Positions 35,155 to 47,854 of a stretch of DNA of 64,000 nt are shown here, in pieces. A program made the position numbers and the translations under genes. A model generated the notes under the pieces. It did not search any database. It was given only the letters and a program-made list of their open reading frames with translations, and was not told where the DNA came from. Each line of letters opens with the position of its first letter. Positions within the stretch are counted from its first letter, which is position 1. The stretch is from Drosophila pseudoobscura (Eukaryota; Arthropoda; Insecta; Diptera; Drosophilidae), in the NCBI RefSeq assembly GCF_009870125.1, contig NC_046681.1:29720001-29784000 (forward strand). Direction: 5' to 3'.

Positions 35155-36705
35155 GTACCACGTCGAACGTCCGCTCAGATGCCCATGTGTTTGCCAACTC
35201 AACAAAAATTACATTCAACACACAAAAAATCTCATTGAAAACCAAATTCCTCATTTAACATTCAAAATCTGTCAAGTAATTAAACGATTTCAATTGTAAG
35301 CCATCCATGAAGAAAGATTAACGAGATCTAGAGAAAATGAAAAAGAGGGCATTAAGCAACAAAAATTAGCTTAAAATGTAATTTTAGCTTATAGTAGAAA
35401 TGCAAAACAAAATGAAAGAACATTTATTGCAAATCTTAAGTATTATTAGTTCTGAAAGAAACATTTATAATTTCCATAACGATCTTCGGTACGATCATAG
35501 CGTTAAATATTAATTTACATTCTGAATATAATGTATAATGATTTACTGATTCAATTAGTCTGAATAATGGAGATCGACTGTGTTATTATAATTTCATGTG
35601 ATTTTTGTTAACTAAAACAAATGCCAATCCCATAGTCGCTGAACGACAAAAACAAACCATAACTAAAACTACAGCTGAAGCTTGTAAACACGATTGTTTT
35701 CTCTTACGACATTTTGCATTTAAGTTTCGCATAATAAATAAAACATGTCTCTATAAAAAGAGTTTTCATTTTGGGGCGGCAGCAGCAGCAGCGAGTGTAT
35801 TTCAAATTGCGCGCGCGCACAATGTTGGGCAACAGCAAAACCCAGAGATGCATGATTATAAATGTATCAGGCAAAAAAATGACGAGCTGTTGCAGCAGCG
35901 TGGAAAAGCAAAACGAATTGTTTGAAAAGCGGGACTACATAAACTAAAATAGAAAGACATTTTTGCCAGCATTTACCATTATTATCAAATAGTTTCCGAT
36001 GAAAATACAACCTTTTTTTAAAGATATTTGCTACCAAGCTTGGTAGTTTCAGTCAGCTTGAACGTGTTTCTCATCAATGCAGCACCGGCGCTATACAACA
36101 CTAGAAAAAAACTAAACGGGTAGCTGAAAATTATAATCACAGGACACAATTTTGTAAGTGAATTAAACCCCCTAGATACCGCTAAGTACCACAAGAGTTT
36201 AGATCAAAGTGTGCCACACACTCTGGACAAACTAATTTTGGCCACATTTGACATCGCTCGCTAGGAACAAGGCGCCAAAAACGAAGCAAAAAAGTGCCTC
36301 GCTGGGCACGCATTTTGTCGTAGAAAAAAATCGCCAGGCAGCTGAAGTCGCCAACGACGGCAGCGGCGCCGGCAGAGGGCTGCAGGCAGCGGGCACTCAA
36401 AAATCCTGCCAGAGCGAAACTGAAATAGAAATTTCTTTGGGAATTTGGATATTGCCCGCTGAACGAGGGGAGGGGGGCACTCTCGCATCAGCTGTGGCCA
36501 AAGTGGAGCCAGCGAGAACAAAGTGTGTGCAAAAATATAGAGAAAAACAAAAAACAAAAAAAGCGAATAAGAACCGACGAAAAAGCAAATTGTCGAGCGA
36601 TCGGTAGAGCAACGAAACCCGAACGAAACCTTCGCCCCAGGCCGCTGGCCCCAGAAATACCCACAAGTCGAAAATAAAACATTTGCCGCTCTATTATATT
36701 TTTAG
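35155..36705. other. Non-coding interval between the E2 and PABIR-like genes
   Basis: Contains the 3' UTR of the E2 gene (AATAAA near 35738) and the promoter and 5' UTR of the downstream gene, whose coding exon opens with the acceptor ATTTTTAG ending at 36705. A CGCGCGCGCA tract lies near 35810. No coding ORF is supportable. Confidence 0.5.
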
Positions 36706-36731
36706 ACTTGGATTTCGAAGAGTGCAACGGA

Positions 36732-38350
36732 ATGGAAACGGAGACGAAAGCCAGCAGCGAGGAGCAGGCCAAGACGGCGACGCCCGTGGCCATGGACACC
36801 CTAGATCCGCCGCCGCCAAGCAGCTCGAAGACCCTTAAACGCTGCCTCAGTGTGCCAATCATCCGCACGCCCTCAGGGCGACCCTCGCCACACGCACCCA
36901 TGACCACACGCGCAGCCGCAGCTGCTGCCGCCGCGGCCAAGGAGCATGAGCAGACGCCAAAGAAGAACCCACCGCAGCACCAGCAGATGGAGCACTACTC
37001 CTCCAAATGCAACTCGACCATCGATTACTTTGGCAAGAGCATGCACATCCGATCGCAGCCCAATTCCCGCGAGGTCTCGCCGGCGCCGGTGTTCAATATA
37101 TTTGCACCACGTGCCCGACGCTACTCGGCCAGCTACAGTCCGATGTCCACCGCCAACGGAGGGACCAACGGGGCCGCGCTGTGCCTGACGCCTCGCGTCT
37201 CCCAGCTGCGACAGGAGGAGTGCGCCGATCTGAACAGCCGCGAGGTAAACCACGAGCGGGAGGTGCATCGCGAGATACAGATCTCCCAGAGCTGGGAGGA
37301 CCTTACGCTGGTGGCCGAGAACTGGTCGTGCAAGTCCGACGAGCTCTCCAATCCGCTGCAGGTCACACTGCCACCGACAGGCAGCACCAGCTGCTCCAGT
37401 CCCAGTCCCACCAGCAATCGGGCGGGCATGCGACTGCCCTACTCGCCATCGCCCACGCGGCGCACCTTTGCCACCAGGCGCTCCATGTCGCCGATTGCCA
37501 TGCGCCCTTCCCAGCTGGGGCCGGTGAAGCGCAAGTTCGAGCTGGACGACAATCCCGGGGGCAGCAACTGGAGTGTCTACTCGCCGTCGCCCATGAAAAA
37601 GATGTTTACAGAGAGGTACGTCTAAATGCCGCCTAAATTCCACTTACAGATCTTCCAATGATAATTTCTCTCGCCTTAAATAGTCGCGGCTCTTCGCCCG
37701 TGTGCCAATCCCCCTCCTCTGTGTGTCCCAGCCCCGACTCGGGCACCTACGATGGACGCATCACCCCTAAGCTGTTCATCTCCAAGCTGTGCACAAATAA
37801 TGCCGTCGGAGCCGGTGGCCAGAACAACAACAGCAGCAGCTCTGACTGTCCCTCTCCCAGTTCCGCTTCGCCCGGAGCTGGTGGTAGCAGTGGGCCTGGT
37901 ATGGATGCTGGCTCCTCATCGGAGCCCATGTGTCTGGCTCTTTCTGGGAGCAGTCAGAGCCAGAGCATCGATGAAGGCATCTCCATACCGGAGAGCGAGC
38001 CCAATTCTTGCCGCAGTCGCACCTCCTCCATACTCTCCACGGCGTCATCGAGCACCCAAGTGCTGGTCAACGATCTGGCCGACGATGCCACCCTAATGGA
38101 CGATGCCAAGAGCGAGACCTCATCGATCGGGGGCTGTTCCACGATCAGCATAGAGTCCTCCTCATGCGACAGCGGGGCCAAGACGGCGGCCACCTTTCTC
38201 AATCGTCTGGTGGTGGACGACGGTAACTCGCCGCTGGCCCAAAAGAGCTTCTACATTAACAAACAGGGCCTCTCGGGGGCCAAAAAGTATATTGTTAACC
38301 ATCACGAGGGTGGTGGTGGTCCCAGCAAGGATGTGCAGCAAAAGCTTTAA
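36732..38350 (+). CDS. PABIR/FAM122-like PP2A regulatory protein
   Basis: Exons 36732-37615 and 37684-38350 (phase 2, GT-AG) encode 516 residues from the first in-exon ATG (METETKASS). The frame is open back to a splice acceptor at 36705, reading LDFEECNG, which resembles the MELDLEL start of human FAM122A. A short upstream exon supplying a start such as MDLDFEE is therefore likely, but I did not find it. Conserved blocks are KRCLSVPIIRTPSGRPSP (an RSNSAP-like 14-3-3 type site), LNSREVNHEREVHREIQISQSWEDL (about residues 165-190, the B55-binding helix region), and SPSPTRRTFATRRSMSPI followed by LGPVKRKFEL. The family binds and inhibits PP2A-B55. The second exon is Ser-rich and insect-specific in appearance. 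Confidence 0.86.
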
Positions 38351-41300
38351 GCAATCGAGTGGCGGATTGTATTGTCCCACATGTACATTAAGATTATAAA
38401 TAATTTATATACTAAAGCACTCCCCAAGAAGTCCCCAAGCCCACTAAGGATTAAAACCATTGATCCCACATTATTTAATAGCTTTGTTGTACATAGTTTA
38501 GTTGTTTGTGTCGTCACATCGCCTTCGATTAGAAGCATATCATCATGTCCTCTCCCCAAGCAATCCAGTTCCCCAAACGCAATCCCACATTATCCTAGCA
38601 AACATTGGTTTTAATATGTTTAGCCTAAGGTTTAGGCATAGGCAAAAGAGTTATTAACTTAACATAATCCTCTATATGTTACTATATGTTTTCTTCTACC
38701 AATTTACAAATTTTCCACTTTTTTTTTGTATATTTATATATAATCCATATAGTTATGGAAGTTTAGTTGTTAGTTAGTAGTAGTCCTCAATCCCTTAGAT
38801 GATAGCTACCAAGAACCCAATTTTGCCAAATATTTTTCATTTATGTAATCGAAAATTATACGTACATCCATATTATGTGATCCAATTAAGTGCGGGGCTA
38901 CAAACATACAAAAATCCCCGCCATAAACTGATCGATTTATACAATTACTATAGTTTTACGATTCGTTTGTATTTATCGTAAGCGAATTTACGTAGTTTCA
39001 GGAAATGTTATACCTAGAAAGGAACCACAGATGGAAAGAAATGCATATTAAACATTTTTCAATAGTATTCGATCTTCATATTTATTGATTTTGTGTTAGA
39101 CGAATTGCAAAGATATTTTGGGTTTTTTTCTAGACATAATCCATCTATATATCTCTGACAGAAGAAAAGTGAGGTCAGATTTGGAAATTATTCTTTTAAA
39201 TGTATCTTTCGGGTTTGGTGATCTAATCGAATGGAATGCTGAAACAGAGATGGGAGGAGATATTTAAAAGTGAAATATTGCTTCATATCGAATATATCGC
39301 GGGAGATATAGCAAAAAATTATTTGGAGAATGTAAATTAAAATATCAATCCAGAATACAATCGAATAGATGACCTGTGGTCCTATTAACAAAATATACAT
39401 ATATGTATCTATATGATTACAGAATTCTTCAAAGATCAAAGGAACTAATCCTCACGAAATTAGCTCAGATATACAAAGATTCCTTGAGCGAACACTTGGG
39501 TCAATAATAAAGATATGGGATGTATTGAATGGTTCGAAAAGGTGTCGTGCCTGAAATATTATCTGAAATCTGGTAATCGCATTGTATTTATTTTGTAGAA
39601 AGGCAAAACAAACCCTAAGAAGATTTTCTTGAACAGTAATTAAAAACTAAACAATTAATTAACAATAATCAGAATAATCATAATATAAAAACAAGTATTC
39701 TGTTCCCCTTTTTATAACATTTGAAGAATGCATGCAACACTCTGGGAAAACAAATTAAAGTATCACGAAGTCTAGGATTCCAAAAAGATTGGGGAAACGA
39801 GATAGTTGCTCTTACCAGTCCTTTGCACATATTCGTACATACATTGCACTATCTATACTATAAATTTATTTGGATATATGTATGCATATGTGGATATGAA
39901 AAATTAAAGTCTTGTGAAGGATAGAGGCATATTAAAGGAGGTACTGAGATAGTCGATTGATATGCCCCATCTAACATTTACAATAAAGAAGAAAAGAAGA
40001 AGATGATATATGTATGTCTTCCAAATAAGGGTGATTATCAAATATTCAAACGTATTGCAAATCGTATATCTCTGTTGAATATTAGAAAGGTAGAGCAATT
40101 AGTATACAAAATAGTGGCATGTCAAACACAAGTGAATACAAATGTACTTTCAAAGCAAATTCCCAATGTTTATCGTGATGCTTAATAAAAGAATATCAAA
40201 GTTTTTTTTGCGTATTTATTTATTTCAGAACAAAATTGCGGAAAGTTGTAGCACCTGGGAGGTGTTACCTTCCCAGCATTTCTTTCTAACCAGAAATACA
40301 ATTGTCGTTTATGATCAAGGAATTTTCGGAATTACATATGTAAATATCACAAACACATATTAAGAAAACCCTGAGAATGTTCGTCAAAGGTACATATGTA
40401 TGTACATTCCTTCTAGTAGTAATAGAAGAGTACGATGTCAAGGAAAATGTAATCCAAAACAGATTGCCACTAATTATCATATCGAAATTAAACCACTGAT
40501 GCAGAGTTTTCTCGTCAAACAGAAGCCCAGCTGTCGTCCATAATAAAGGACTCTTGAGAAAGGGTCCCATCAGTTTTACAAGCGCAAATAATAAATAAAT
40601 ATGAGAAAAAATTTAGCAGTCAATGAAAATTGAATATTAAGGAATTGCGAAAACAGATTGCCCCCAAGTATCGTGATATCATGATGATTGCCAAACCCTA
40701 TACATATGTACATATGTATATGTATCTACGCGTATGTATATTCCATTCCATATACAGATACATTTCATTTACACATTGCGAAAAAGTTCGAACACCTGGG
40801 GGCACTATCGTGCCGAGCATTGCACTCCAGATATACACATATGCAGCAGCCTCACACGAACACACATACACCCGCACACGGCATGCGCATGTACAGCCAG
40901 GCCCCGACACGGATGTTCATGACGGCGGCAATCCCCCAGGCCCGGGCCGAGTGGGCGTTTGCAGCGTGTGGATGTTGATGGTGGACGGTGGGGATACGAT
41001 ATAAACAAGTTTTATAGCGAAAACTGAAAGAGCAACAAGAAATAAGTGTGCGCGGTGTTGCTCGTACTTGTAGTCACGATCGCCAATCCAATCCAATTCT
41101 CATTCCCGTTTCCATTGCCCCCGTTCCCGGATCGAGAGCCTAGCCAAGCATTGGAGGAGGAGATCTCTAGATCCGAGCCAGAACTCTCTATGAAATGGGT
41201 AATGGGCCCCCACGCTAGAGGCATACAAATGAGCATTTCACACGCCATTACAGTACTTCTTTCTCTCCGCTGCATCTCACCTCACGCTATTCCAAAACCT

Positions 41301-41780
41301 CGTGCAAGTTTCCACCGAAAAGGGTTCGTTCCCCGCGATGTTATTCACCACTTAAAGGCCGATCACTAAGGCGTAAGGTGTTAGTGGTTGGGGAGGGGAG
41401 GGGAGGAGTGAAGACCGGCAACAGGCAGGAAGCACAAAGAAGGAGATGGAAAAGAAAAAGAACAACAAATAAACGAAGAGAACAAAATTATTGCGCACGG
41501 CGCTCGGACGTCACTGAGATTGCCGTCTGTTGGGTGCGCTGCTTTGGCTCTCCTCTGGCTCGGGCTCCACTCTCAGAGTAATCTTGAAAATCGTGAGTTT
41601 GTTGCTGCTGTTGCTGCTCCGCTTCGGCTGTAGCAGTTGCAGTTGCAGTGTTGTTGTAGCTTTGGGGCATGCTTTCGGTCCGCCCTGTGCGCATTTTCTT
41701 TGTTTTTTTCGATTTGTGTGTATGGCAGGCCAGGCAGCAGGCAGGCATGCAGCGCCCCCCAAAGAAAAATCAAGTTAACA
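38351..41780. other. 3' UTR of the PABIR-like gene and AT-rich intergenic DNA
   Basis: Likely a long 3' UTR at first, with AATAAA candidates near 39506 and 40183. AT-rich DNA with ATGTATGTACATACAT-type words follows, then a CA-rich stretch near 40860. Open frames here are short and show no family similarity. The 41380-41780 part is the outer flank of the zinc-finger gene promoter. Confidence 0.5.
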
Positions 41781-42224
41781 ACCAACGCACGCAAACACAG
41801 TGGATAGGGCGGTGATAGGAGAGGCAGAGCACCAACGCCAACGCCAACGCTGCGCTCGTGTGTTGGAAAAAAGCCTGCAGCGCAGTTGCCTTCTCTCGTG
41901 CTCTCGCGCTTCGCTGATTCACAGACAGCGCAGACCAGGCAGACGGACCAGACACCAACAGGGGAGGGGGCAGGCAGACAGGGGCAGGGCACGTTGGCGT
42001 CGCTGCCAGCGTCGACTGCTGAAACTCGACTTTTGTCGAGAGGTTGCTGAGCCCGAGCACCGAAGCCGCGAATCCAGTTTCTTCTTCACTCGCACGGCGT
42101 CAGAGGCAGACGGGCAACCCGGGAGCGAGCGCCAATAATATTATTCGCAAAATTTGCAGCGCAAAAAACAGAAAGTTGGAAATTGTTTCTGCTCTCAGCC
42201 TTTGTTGACGCTGATCCTCTGCGG

Positions 42225-42335
42225 GTAAGGATAAGCAAGAGTGAGGGGGATGCATATACATACATACACGACTGACTTTAAGTAACTGTTAATTGGTGTG
42301 TCACTATTTCTATCTCTCTTTTACTTGTTTTGCAG
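42225..42335 (+). other. 5' UTR intron of the zinc-finger gene (inferred)
   Basis: Donor GCGG|GTAAGG at 42225 and acceptor TTTTGCAG ending at 42335, three bases before the ATG. A non-coding first exon in about 41900-42224 is implied. Confidence 0.6.
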
Positions 42336-42338
42336 GCC

Positions 42339-44163
42339 ATGGAGCTGACTTTGAGTAAGTCTACGTGCTCCGCTGGAGCACCACCCGCTGCGTCCTGCAT
42401 GGAATGCTGCTCTGAATGCCCCCTCTCTTGCTGCAGTGCGTCGTCGTGTTGCGATGCCAGCTGCGAGATGCTGCCACAGGATGCCATTCGATACGAGTAC
42501 CACGAGCCGGAGGAGAACTTTGTATCTATCGATGATGTGAAGATCAAGGCGCTGCTTTTGAGAATCGGCCAGCAGCAGCAGCAGCAAAAGCAGCAGGAGG
42601 AGCTGGAAAGGCAGCGTCGTCTGAAAAGAGAGAAAGATCGCCTGGAAATCATTGTGCTCGATGAAGAGGGAGTAAAGCAGAAGGAACAGCCACCGTCCGG
42701 TTTGATCATCAGTGCAGCCAGAAGCTTGGCAGGAATTTGGCCACAGCAACGTATATCACCCGACATCCAACTGATACCCAGAGTAGAGCAGCGCATTGTG
42801 GCAGAGATCGAGCTAAGCGACAGCGATGAAGAGCAAGAAGAGGATCCAGAAGAGCCCAGCGATGAGGATACTCTGCCACTGGCTGCCGTCAGCTGTGAAC
42901 TGGAAGAAGAGGAGCCGGCACAAGTGATTGTTCTGCAATCAGAGGATGAAGAAGAGAAGGAACAGCGGCCAACCAAGCAGAAGAAGCATGGTCCCCGCAG
43001 ACCAAACAAACGACGCCCTTATGTTAACCGCCGGGGACGGCATCTCTTCGAGTGCGTCGCCTGCGGGAAGAAGGTGCAGTCCAACTATAATCTGCGGCGC
43101 CACATGATGATACACACAGGTGAGAGATCGGTCCCCAGACAGTACGCTGTTCCACCATTTACCATTTACTAATCCATTTCCTTTTTCAGGCGAACGTCCC
43201 TTTCCCTGTGATCTGTGCGAGCGTCGCTTCCGAGAGTTTAGCGATCTGAAGAAGCATCGCCGGAGGCATTCTCATGATCCGCTGTTCATCTGCATGATCT
43301 GCCATCTGGGACCGCCCATAGAGCAGGACTCGACGCGCTGTGCGGACTGCGAGAGCAAGAATCTCATGGTGAAACCGGATACGGAAGAAGCGGACCAAGC
43401 AGAGGATGATCCTGTGGAAGAGATGGAAGAAGATGATGAGGAGGAGCAGGACGACGGAGAGGAGGATCAAGAGGATGCCACACCACCACCGGCAGCGCCC
43501 TCGCTACCACCCACCTTGACCGTGACCCTAGTACCAATAATACCACAGCACACCCCACCCGCCCCAGTGGTAGTTGTGCCACCGCCACCACCAATACAGC
43601 CACCTGCAACTGCTCGCCCGCCCCTGCCACGCAGCTGCAGCAGCGCCAACTCATCCTCGTCCCTCAGCAATGACGCCACAGTCACAGCTCCCCCGATGAG
43701 GCCCTCTAGAAGTCGCCGCTCCTATCCCTGCCCGCTGTGCCACCGTCCCTTTGGAACGCGCCACAACCTCAAGCGCCACTATATGATCCACACCGGCGAG
43801 AAGCCTTTCAGCTGCACCAAGTGCCGCAAGCCATTCCGCGAGTGCTCGACCCTCAAGAAGCACATGGTCACCCATGTCCGGGATCGCTGGTACAAGTGCC
43901 TGCGCTGCCCATTGAGGTTCCAGGACTATCTGGACTACACTTCCCACAAAGCCTCGCATCAGGAGGAAGAGAGCAGTGGCGAACAGAAATCAGCCTATGA
44001 GAGCGATGACGGCGACAGTTCGGTGGAGGATTGGCTGGAGTGCTGCGAGTGCCAGCAGAGATTCACCGAACTGGATGCGTACACGGCACATCTCAAGCAG
44101 CACGACATGGAGCTGTACGGTATGAGTGTGGATGATGTGGACGTCGAGGAACAGGGGACCTAA
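42339..44163 (+). CDS. C2H2 zinc-finger protein (six fingers)
   Basis: Exons 42339-43119 and 43190-44163 (phase 1, GT-AG) encode 584 residues. The start MELTLSKST follows a 5' UTR intron. The order is: a Cys-rich N-terminus with CMECCSECPLSCC; a Gln-rich and charged helical stretch (about 75-100); acidic patches; a basic block KRRPYVNRRGR; fingers 1-2 (about 236-286) with a TGERPF linker that spans the splice junction; a C-x2-C pair (FICMICHL, then CADC) that may form another metal site; an acidic and then Pro-rich linker; fingers 3-5 (about 439-517) with TGEKPF; and finger 6 (about 543-565). Every finger keeps its C2H2 ligands. It is presumably a nuclear DNA-binding regulator; I cannot name the orthologue or target. 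Confidence 0.9.
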
Positions 44164-44877
44164 CTGGTGACCTAACTGTGATGCCACCAAACGGATTGAA
44201 AGAACGAATTTTCTTTACGATGATTGAATCATTTATTTATTTTAGTTATTTTATTAACTTCCACTGTGAGTGAGGAGAGGTGTGGTTCCTCTCAAACAGG
44301 ATTAAAAATCCTGCTTAAAATCAAGACATTCCTATCCTGTAAGGCAGTATTTCCTATATGTATAACCTACTACAGCGAATGAAACATTCATATTTTATTT
44401 TAAGTTATATTCACCTACCTTTTTCCAGCTATACATAAAGTCCATCTAATCCAGTGAAAGGATCGCAATCGCAGTGGACTTCCAGTAATAATTACCGATA
44501 GAATGAAGCACGGACTATTTTTTTTTATATATCACTACTGCTTGGTTAATCCATATGATAAGAAATACATACATATCTATGAACTGAACGAAATGCCCTA
44601 TAAATAGGGGCTTATCTTTTAATTTAATTATTTATATTTATTATGATATTAAAAAGTAAACGTATTAAGCGCACAAGAGTTGGTGAACTGTACAAGAGAT
44701 ATAATCATCATCGTCAAAGAACCCCCAAGGATAGGGATAAAGCTAAAATCGATTTCAGTAGAGAATAATTAAAAACAAAAAACATAAATAAGGCGAGACC
44801 CATAAGCGTAGGAGAAATGACTAAGATTGGGGCACAAGTAGAAGAAGAGTCCACAAAGGACCCCCGCGAACCCATTA
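44164..44877. other. Convergent 3' UTR interval, zinc-finger gene and MICU1
   Basis: AT-rich. A minus-strand AATAAA (TTTATT at 44637-44642) suits MICU1, about 240 bp past its stop. No other feature seen. Confidence 0.5.
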
Positions 44878-47760
44878 CTATATGTCCAAGAGAACGGGCT
44901 TGGTCTCCTTGGCACACTTGAACACCGAGCGCATCATTTTGAGGAAACCCGTATCCTTGGGCTTCTCCAGGCCGCGTTGAACGCGATTCTTCATCACCGA
45001 AATGAATTCCTTATTGCTCAGCTGGTTGTCGTCTAAATCAATGATAAAAGAGAGTTGTATAGCATTCCATTATATCTCCGAAGATTGCCCTTACTGTTCT
45101 CATCGAAGATGGTGAAGACAACATCCACCACGTGATCCGATAGATTGACCAAAGCCACTGTCTTGGCTACATGCTGCAGCGTTTGCTGATCAATGGAGGC
45201 GCCCGCAATGTGGTAGAAGGTCAGGGCAGTGTCCACGTCATTGATGTTGTTCAAAAAGTGGAAGAAGTCCAGATAATCCTGCTTGGATATGCCCGTGCCA
45301 TGATCACGGAAGCGACGCTTCACACGCTTCAATTTCTTTTGTTTCTTCTTCAAGGGATAACCCGCATAGGCCAAAAGGAGCTCAGCGAAATCAGCTTCCG
45401 TGATGTTGCCATCATCATTGGGTTCTTTTCTCTCGAACTCCAGAGAGAGGATCTCACGCTGTAGCTGCTCTTGGAAGTCCAAGAACTTTTCAATCGTCAA
45501 CTTCTCATCCATATTAGGGCCAAAGAAGTACGTGATCAAAGCGGAATTCACGCCCTGTGGAGAGGATTTCAAAGAACTTGTCACTGATCTTCCATAAAAG
45601 TTAGGGCAAAAACATCAAGAAGATTAATCTGGGGTGCATGGGAGCAGGTGCGTAAGTTACGTTCCGAGCGGAGAGGCAAATAATGAGTGTGTGTATGGTG
45701 GTGGGTGGGTGGTTGACTAGTTCGGTGAGAATATGGGGGTGTTGGGGTTAAGATAAAGGTATGTACAGATTTTGAGAAGGCAAAAGAAGTGAATAAGCAT
45801 TATCACACAAAAGTACCTTCAAGGACTGTAAGTACGTCAAAAACAGAGGGAAGTTAAGATTTGATATGTACACAGTTAGACACGCGTTCAATATAGGATC
45901 AAAGCCAAAAGACAGAGAATATACAAAATATACAAAAAGGATTCGTTTAGTACAACATGTGGTGGTACTCTTTCGGTCTCCTTCATACAATCACACTCCA
46001 ATCGATCTTTTACCCCGTGTTTACCTTAAAGGTATTGCCCGTATTGGCATGATCACGATGTCGGGTACCCATGCTCGTCTGCGATCTCACCAGAGTGGCC
46101 ACCATCTCGAATTCCTCACAGTCTACATCACCGTCGCCATTCAGGTCAAACATGCGGAAGGCAATCTCAAAGTGGCGTCGGGAAACTGGGCAAGAATCAT
46201 GCAAATTAATAGGGGAATAGATATCTCCTTAATTGAGTTACTTGAGAGCACTGTCAGCAGGAAAATGTAGTCGGAGAAGGTGATGAGACCATAGGAACCC
46301 AGCTTATAGAAGATGCTGTTCTTCTCCAAGTGAAGGTTCAGTTGTTCGCCAACAGACTGTAGGGGAAGCACGGTTTATTTTCAGCTATAAAGAGCCTCGT
46401 AAATAATCAAAGCCTTACCTTGGGATCATAGCGACGATACTGATCCAGACCAAGACCTAAAAAAAGCAGAAAAAGTCCGTTTAGTAAACTTAATCCATAA
46501 TGAAACTTTCAGAGTATTAGTAAAGAACCAATTTCGCTGCTATCTTTGAGTGGGGGTTTTGATTGTTTGGTTATCAAGCACATACCATCGGGTTGCTTCA
46601 TGCCTGGCGTCATGCTGGTTAAGAAATCGGTTGGTGTCATGTAGACCTCATGACGATCATCGGCCACTGGCACTTGGATGGTGGCAAAGTAGCGAAATAC
46701 TTTGTCCGGCGTGGAAAACTGACGTATGCGATTCTCATACTCAATGATCTAAGGCAAAGGACATTAACTTAGCTTAGCTTAGGGAATCTTACGAGCAGTA
46801 GTAGACAGGCAAAAACAAAAACCCAAAGGGAACTACAAACTGATGTTAGTGGAGGGAAGGATGGGAACGGCATGAGAACAGGATGAAAGATTTACCATCT
46901 GGCTGCTTGATGCCCGGATAGATGGAGCGCAGAAAGTCCTCGGGTGTCATGCACACAATCGTCTGTGTGGCATCTTGCAGACGCACAGTGGCAAAGTATC
47001 GAAAGATCTTATCGGGCGTGGAGAACTGGCGGATGCGATTCTCATACTCAATAATCTTCATGGGTTTGTGTGTGTGGAGTGTAAAGGCAACGCAAAATAC
47101 ATATAGATGGGGACAACATAAAAGAAAAAACAAAAATATTGGTAAAAGAAAACAATTTAATGAAGGAAATGAGAGGGGAACAGCTTCCTATAAGCTGGAT
47201 GGTACCTTGCGCTCGCGGAAACCAACTTTTTCCCTGATTTTCTTGCCCTCATGCAGATGCAGGCCGCCGCTGGATTCATCCTCATCGCTATCGTCGCTCT
47301 CGGAGTCGTCCGAGCTGTCCTCTCCATTCACGCCAGCTGCCGAAGACGGACGCTGGCCATAATCTGCATCCACTTTGGGCATCAGCAAACGTTTCACTCT
47401 AAAAATAGATTCCATTTTAGCCACAGAACGTACGTAGTAGTCTTCTTTATGGCTCGCTGCTTACTTTCCCCAATCCAGCACGGATATGATGAACAGACTC
47501 AGGATGAGTCCATGGAAGTATTTGGTCACTTGAGGGGTCTTCTCCTGCTGATGGCCAAAGCGTTTGTGTCCTCTAATCTGCATTTGGCAGGGATTCCCAT
47601 CGCAAATTGTGGTGGCTGCCTTCAGACAGCTGTTGGTGCTGTTGCTCGCCAGAGTGGAGGCGAGTGCGACTTGTGCCCGATTCTGCAGCAGATTGATGGA
47701 CGTCGGCCTGGACAGTGCGGCCAGGGCCTGCCGCGTCACCAGGAAGCGCAGCACAGACAT
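44878..47760 (-). CDS. MICU1: Mitochondrial calcium uptake 1 (EF-hand regulator of the MCU channel)
   Basis: Exons 47760-47465, 47398-47206, 47055-46896 (3a) or 46748-46586 (3b), 46456-46419, 46356-46242, 46185-46025, 45554-45095 and 45032-44878. With 3a the product is 525 residues; 3b adds one. Exons 3a and 3b both fit phase 0 in and phase 1 out, and both encode [16 protein letters not shown], so using both would repeat the element. The N-terminus looks like a mitochondrial presequence. A hydrophobic segment follows ([16 protein letters not shown], about 82-98), then an acidic stretch and the polybasic [15 protein letters not shown]-hand 1 is [14 protein letters not shown]-hand 2 is [12 protein letters not shown] across the last junction. 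The protein gates Ca2+ entry from the intermembrane space by heteromerising and contacting MCU/EMRE. The start is [11 protein letters not shown]. Confidence 0.94.
46586..46748 (-). other. MICU1: Alternative MICU1 exon 3b
   Basis: 163 nt with acceptor CCTTAG and donor GGTATG. It encodes the shared [11 protein letters not shown] start, then a divergent half ([20 protein letters not shown] and [12 protein letters not shown]). It is the duplicate of exon 3a at 47055-46896, whose divergent half reads [20 protein letters not shown] and [12 protein letters not shown]. Confidence 0.88.
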
Positions 47761-47843
47761 TTTCAATATTCTTTTTCGGTTGTTTTTCGCTTTTCTCAAG
47801 AAATTTGTTCGGTTTTATATGCGCATTTTTTTTGGCAACAAGA

Positions 47844-47854
47844 GAGTGTGACCG
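47844..47854 (-). promoter_or_regulatory. Ohler motif 1-like element of the MICU1 promoter
   Basis: CGGTCACACTC on the minus strand, one base off consensus, 84 bp upstream of the MICU1 ATG. Confidence 0.6.

Noticed and set aside
37133-38202. Several minus-strand frames over the PABIR-like gene
   Set aside because: Shadows of the sense coding exons, explained by GC-rich third positions.
39501-39560. GGTTCGA words (also near 5315 and 57338) as tRNA T-loops
   Set aside because: No matching A box, anticodon stem or acceptor pairing at the right spacing.
42278-43009. Minus-strand Ser/Cys-rich 243-codon frame
   Set aside because: Antisense of the Glu/Gln-rich zinc-finger exon; Ser and Cys runs are reverse complements of GAG, CAG and GAA codons.
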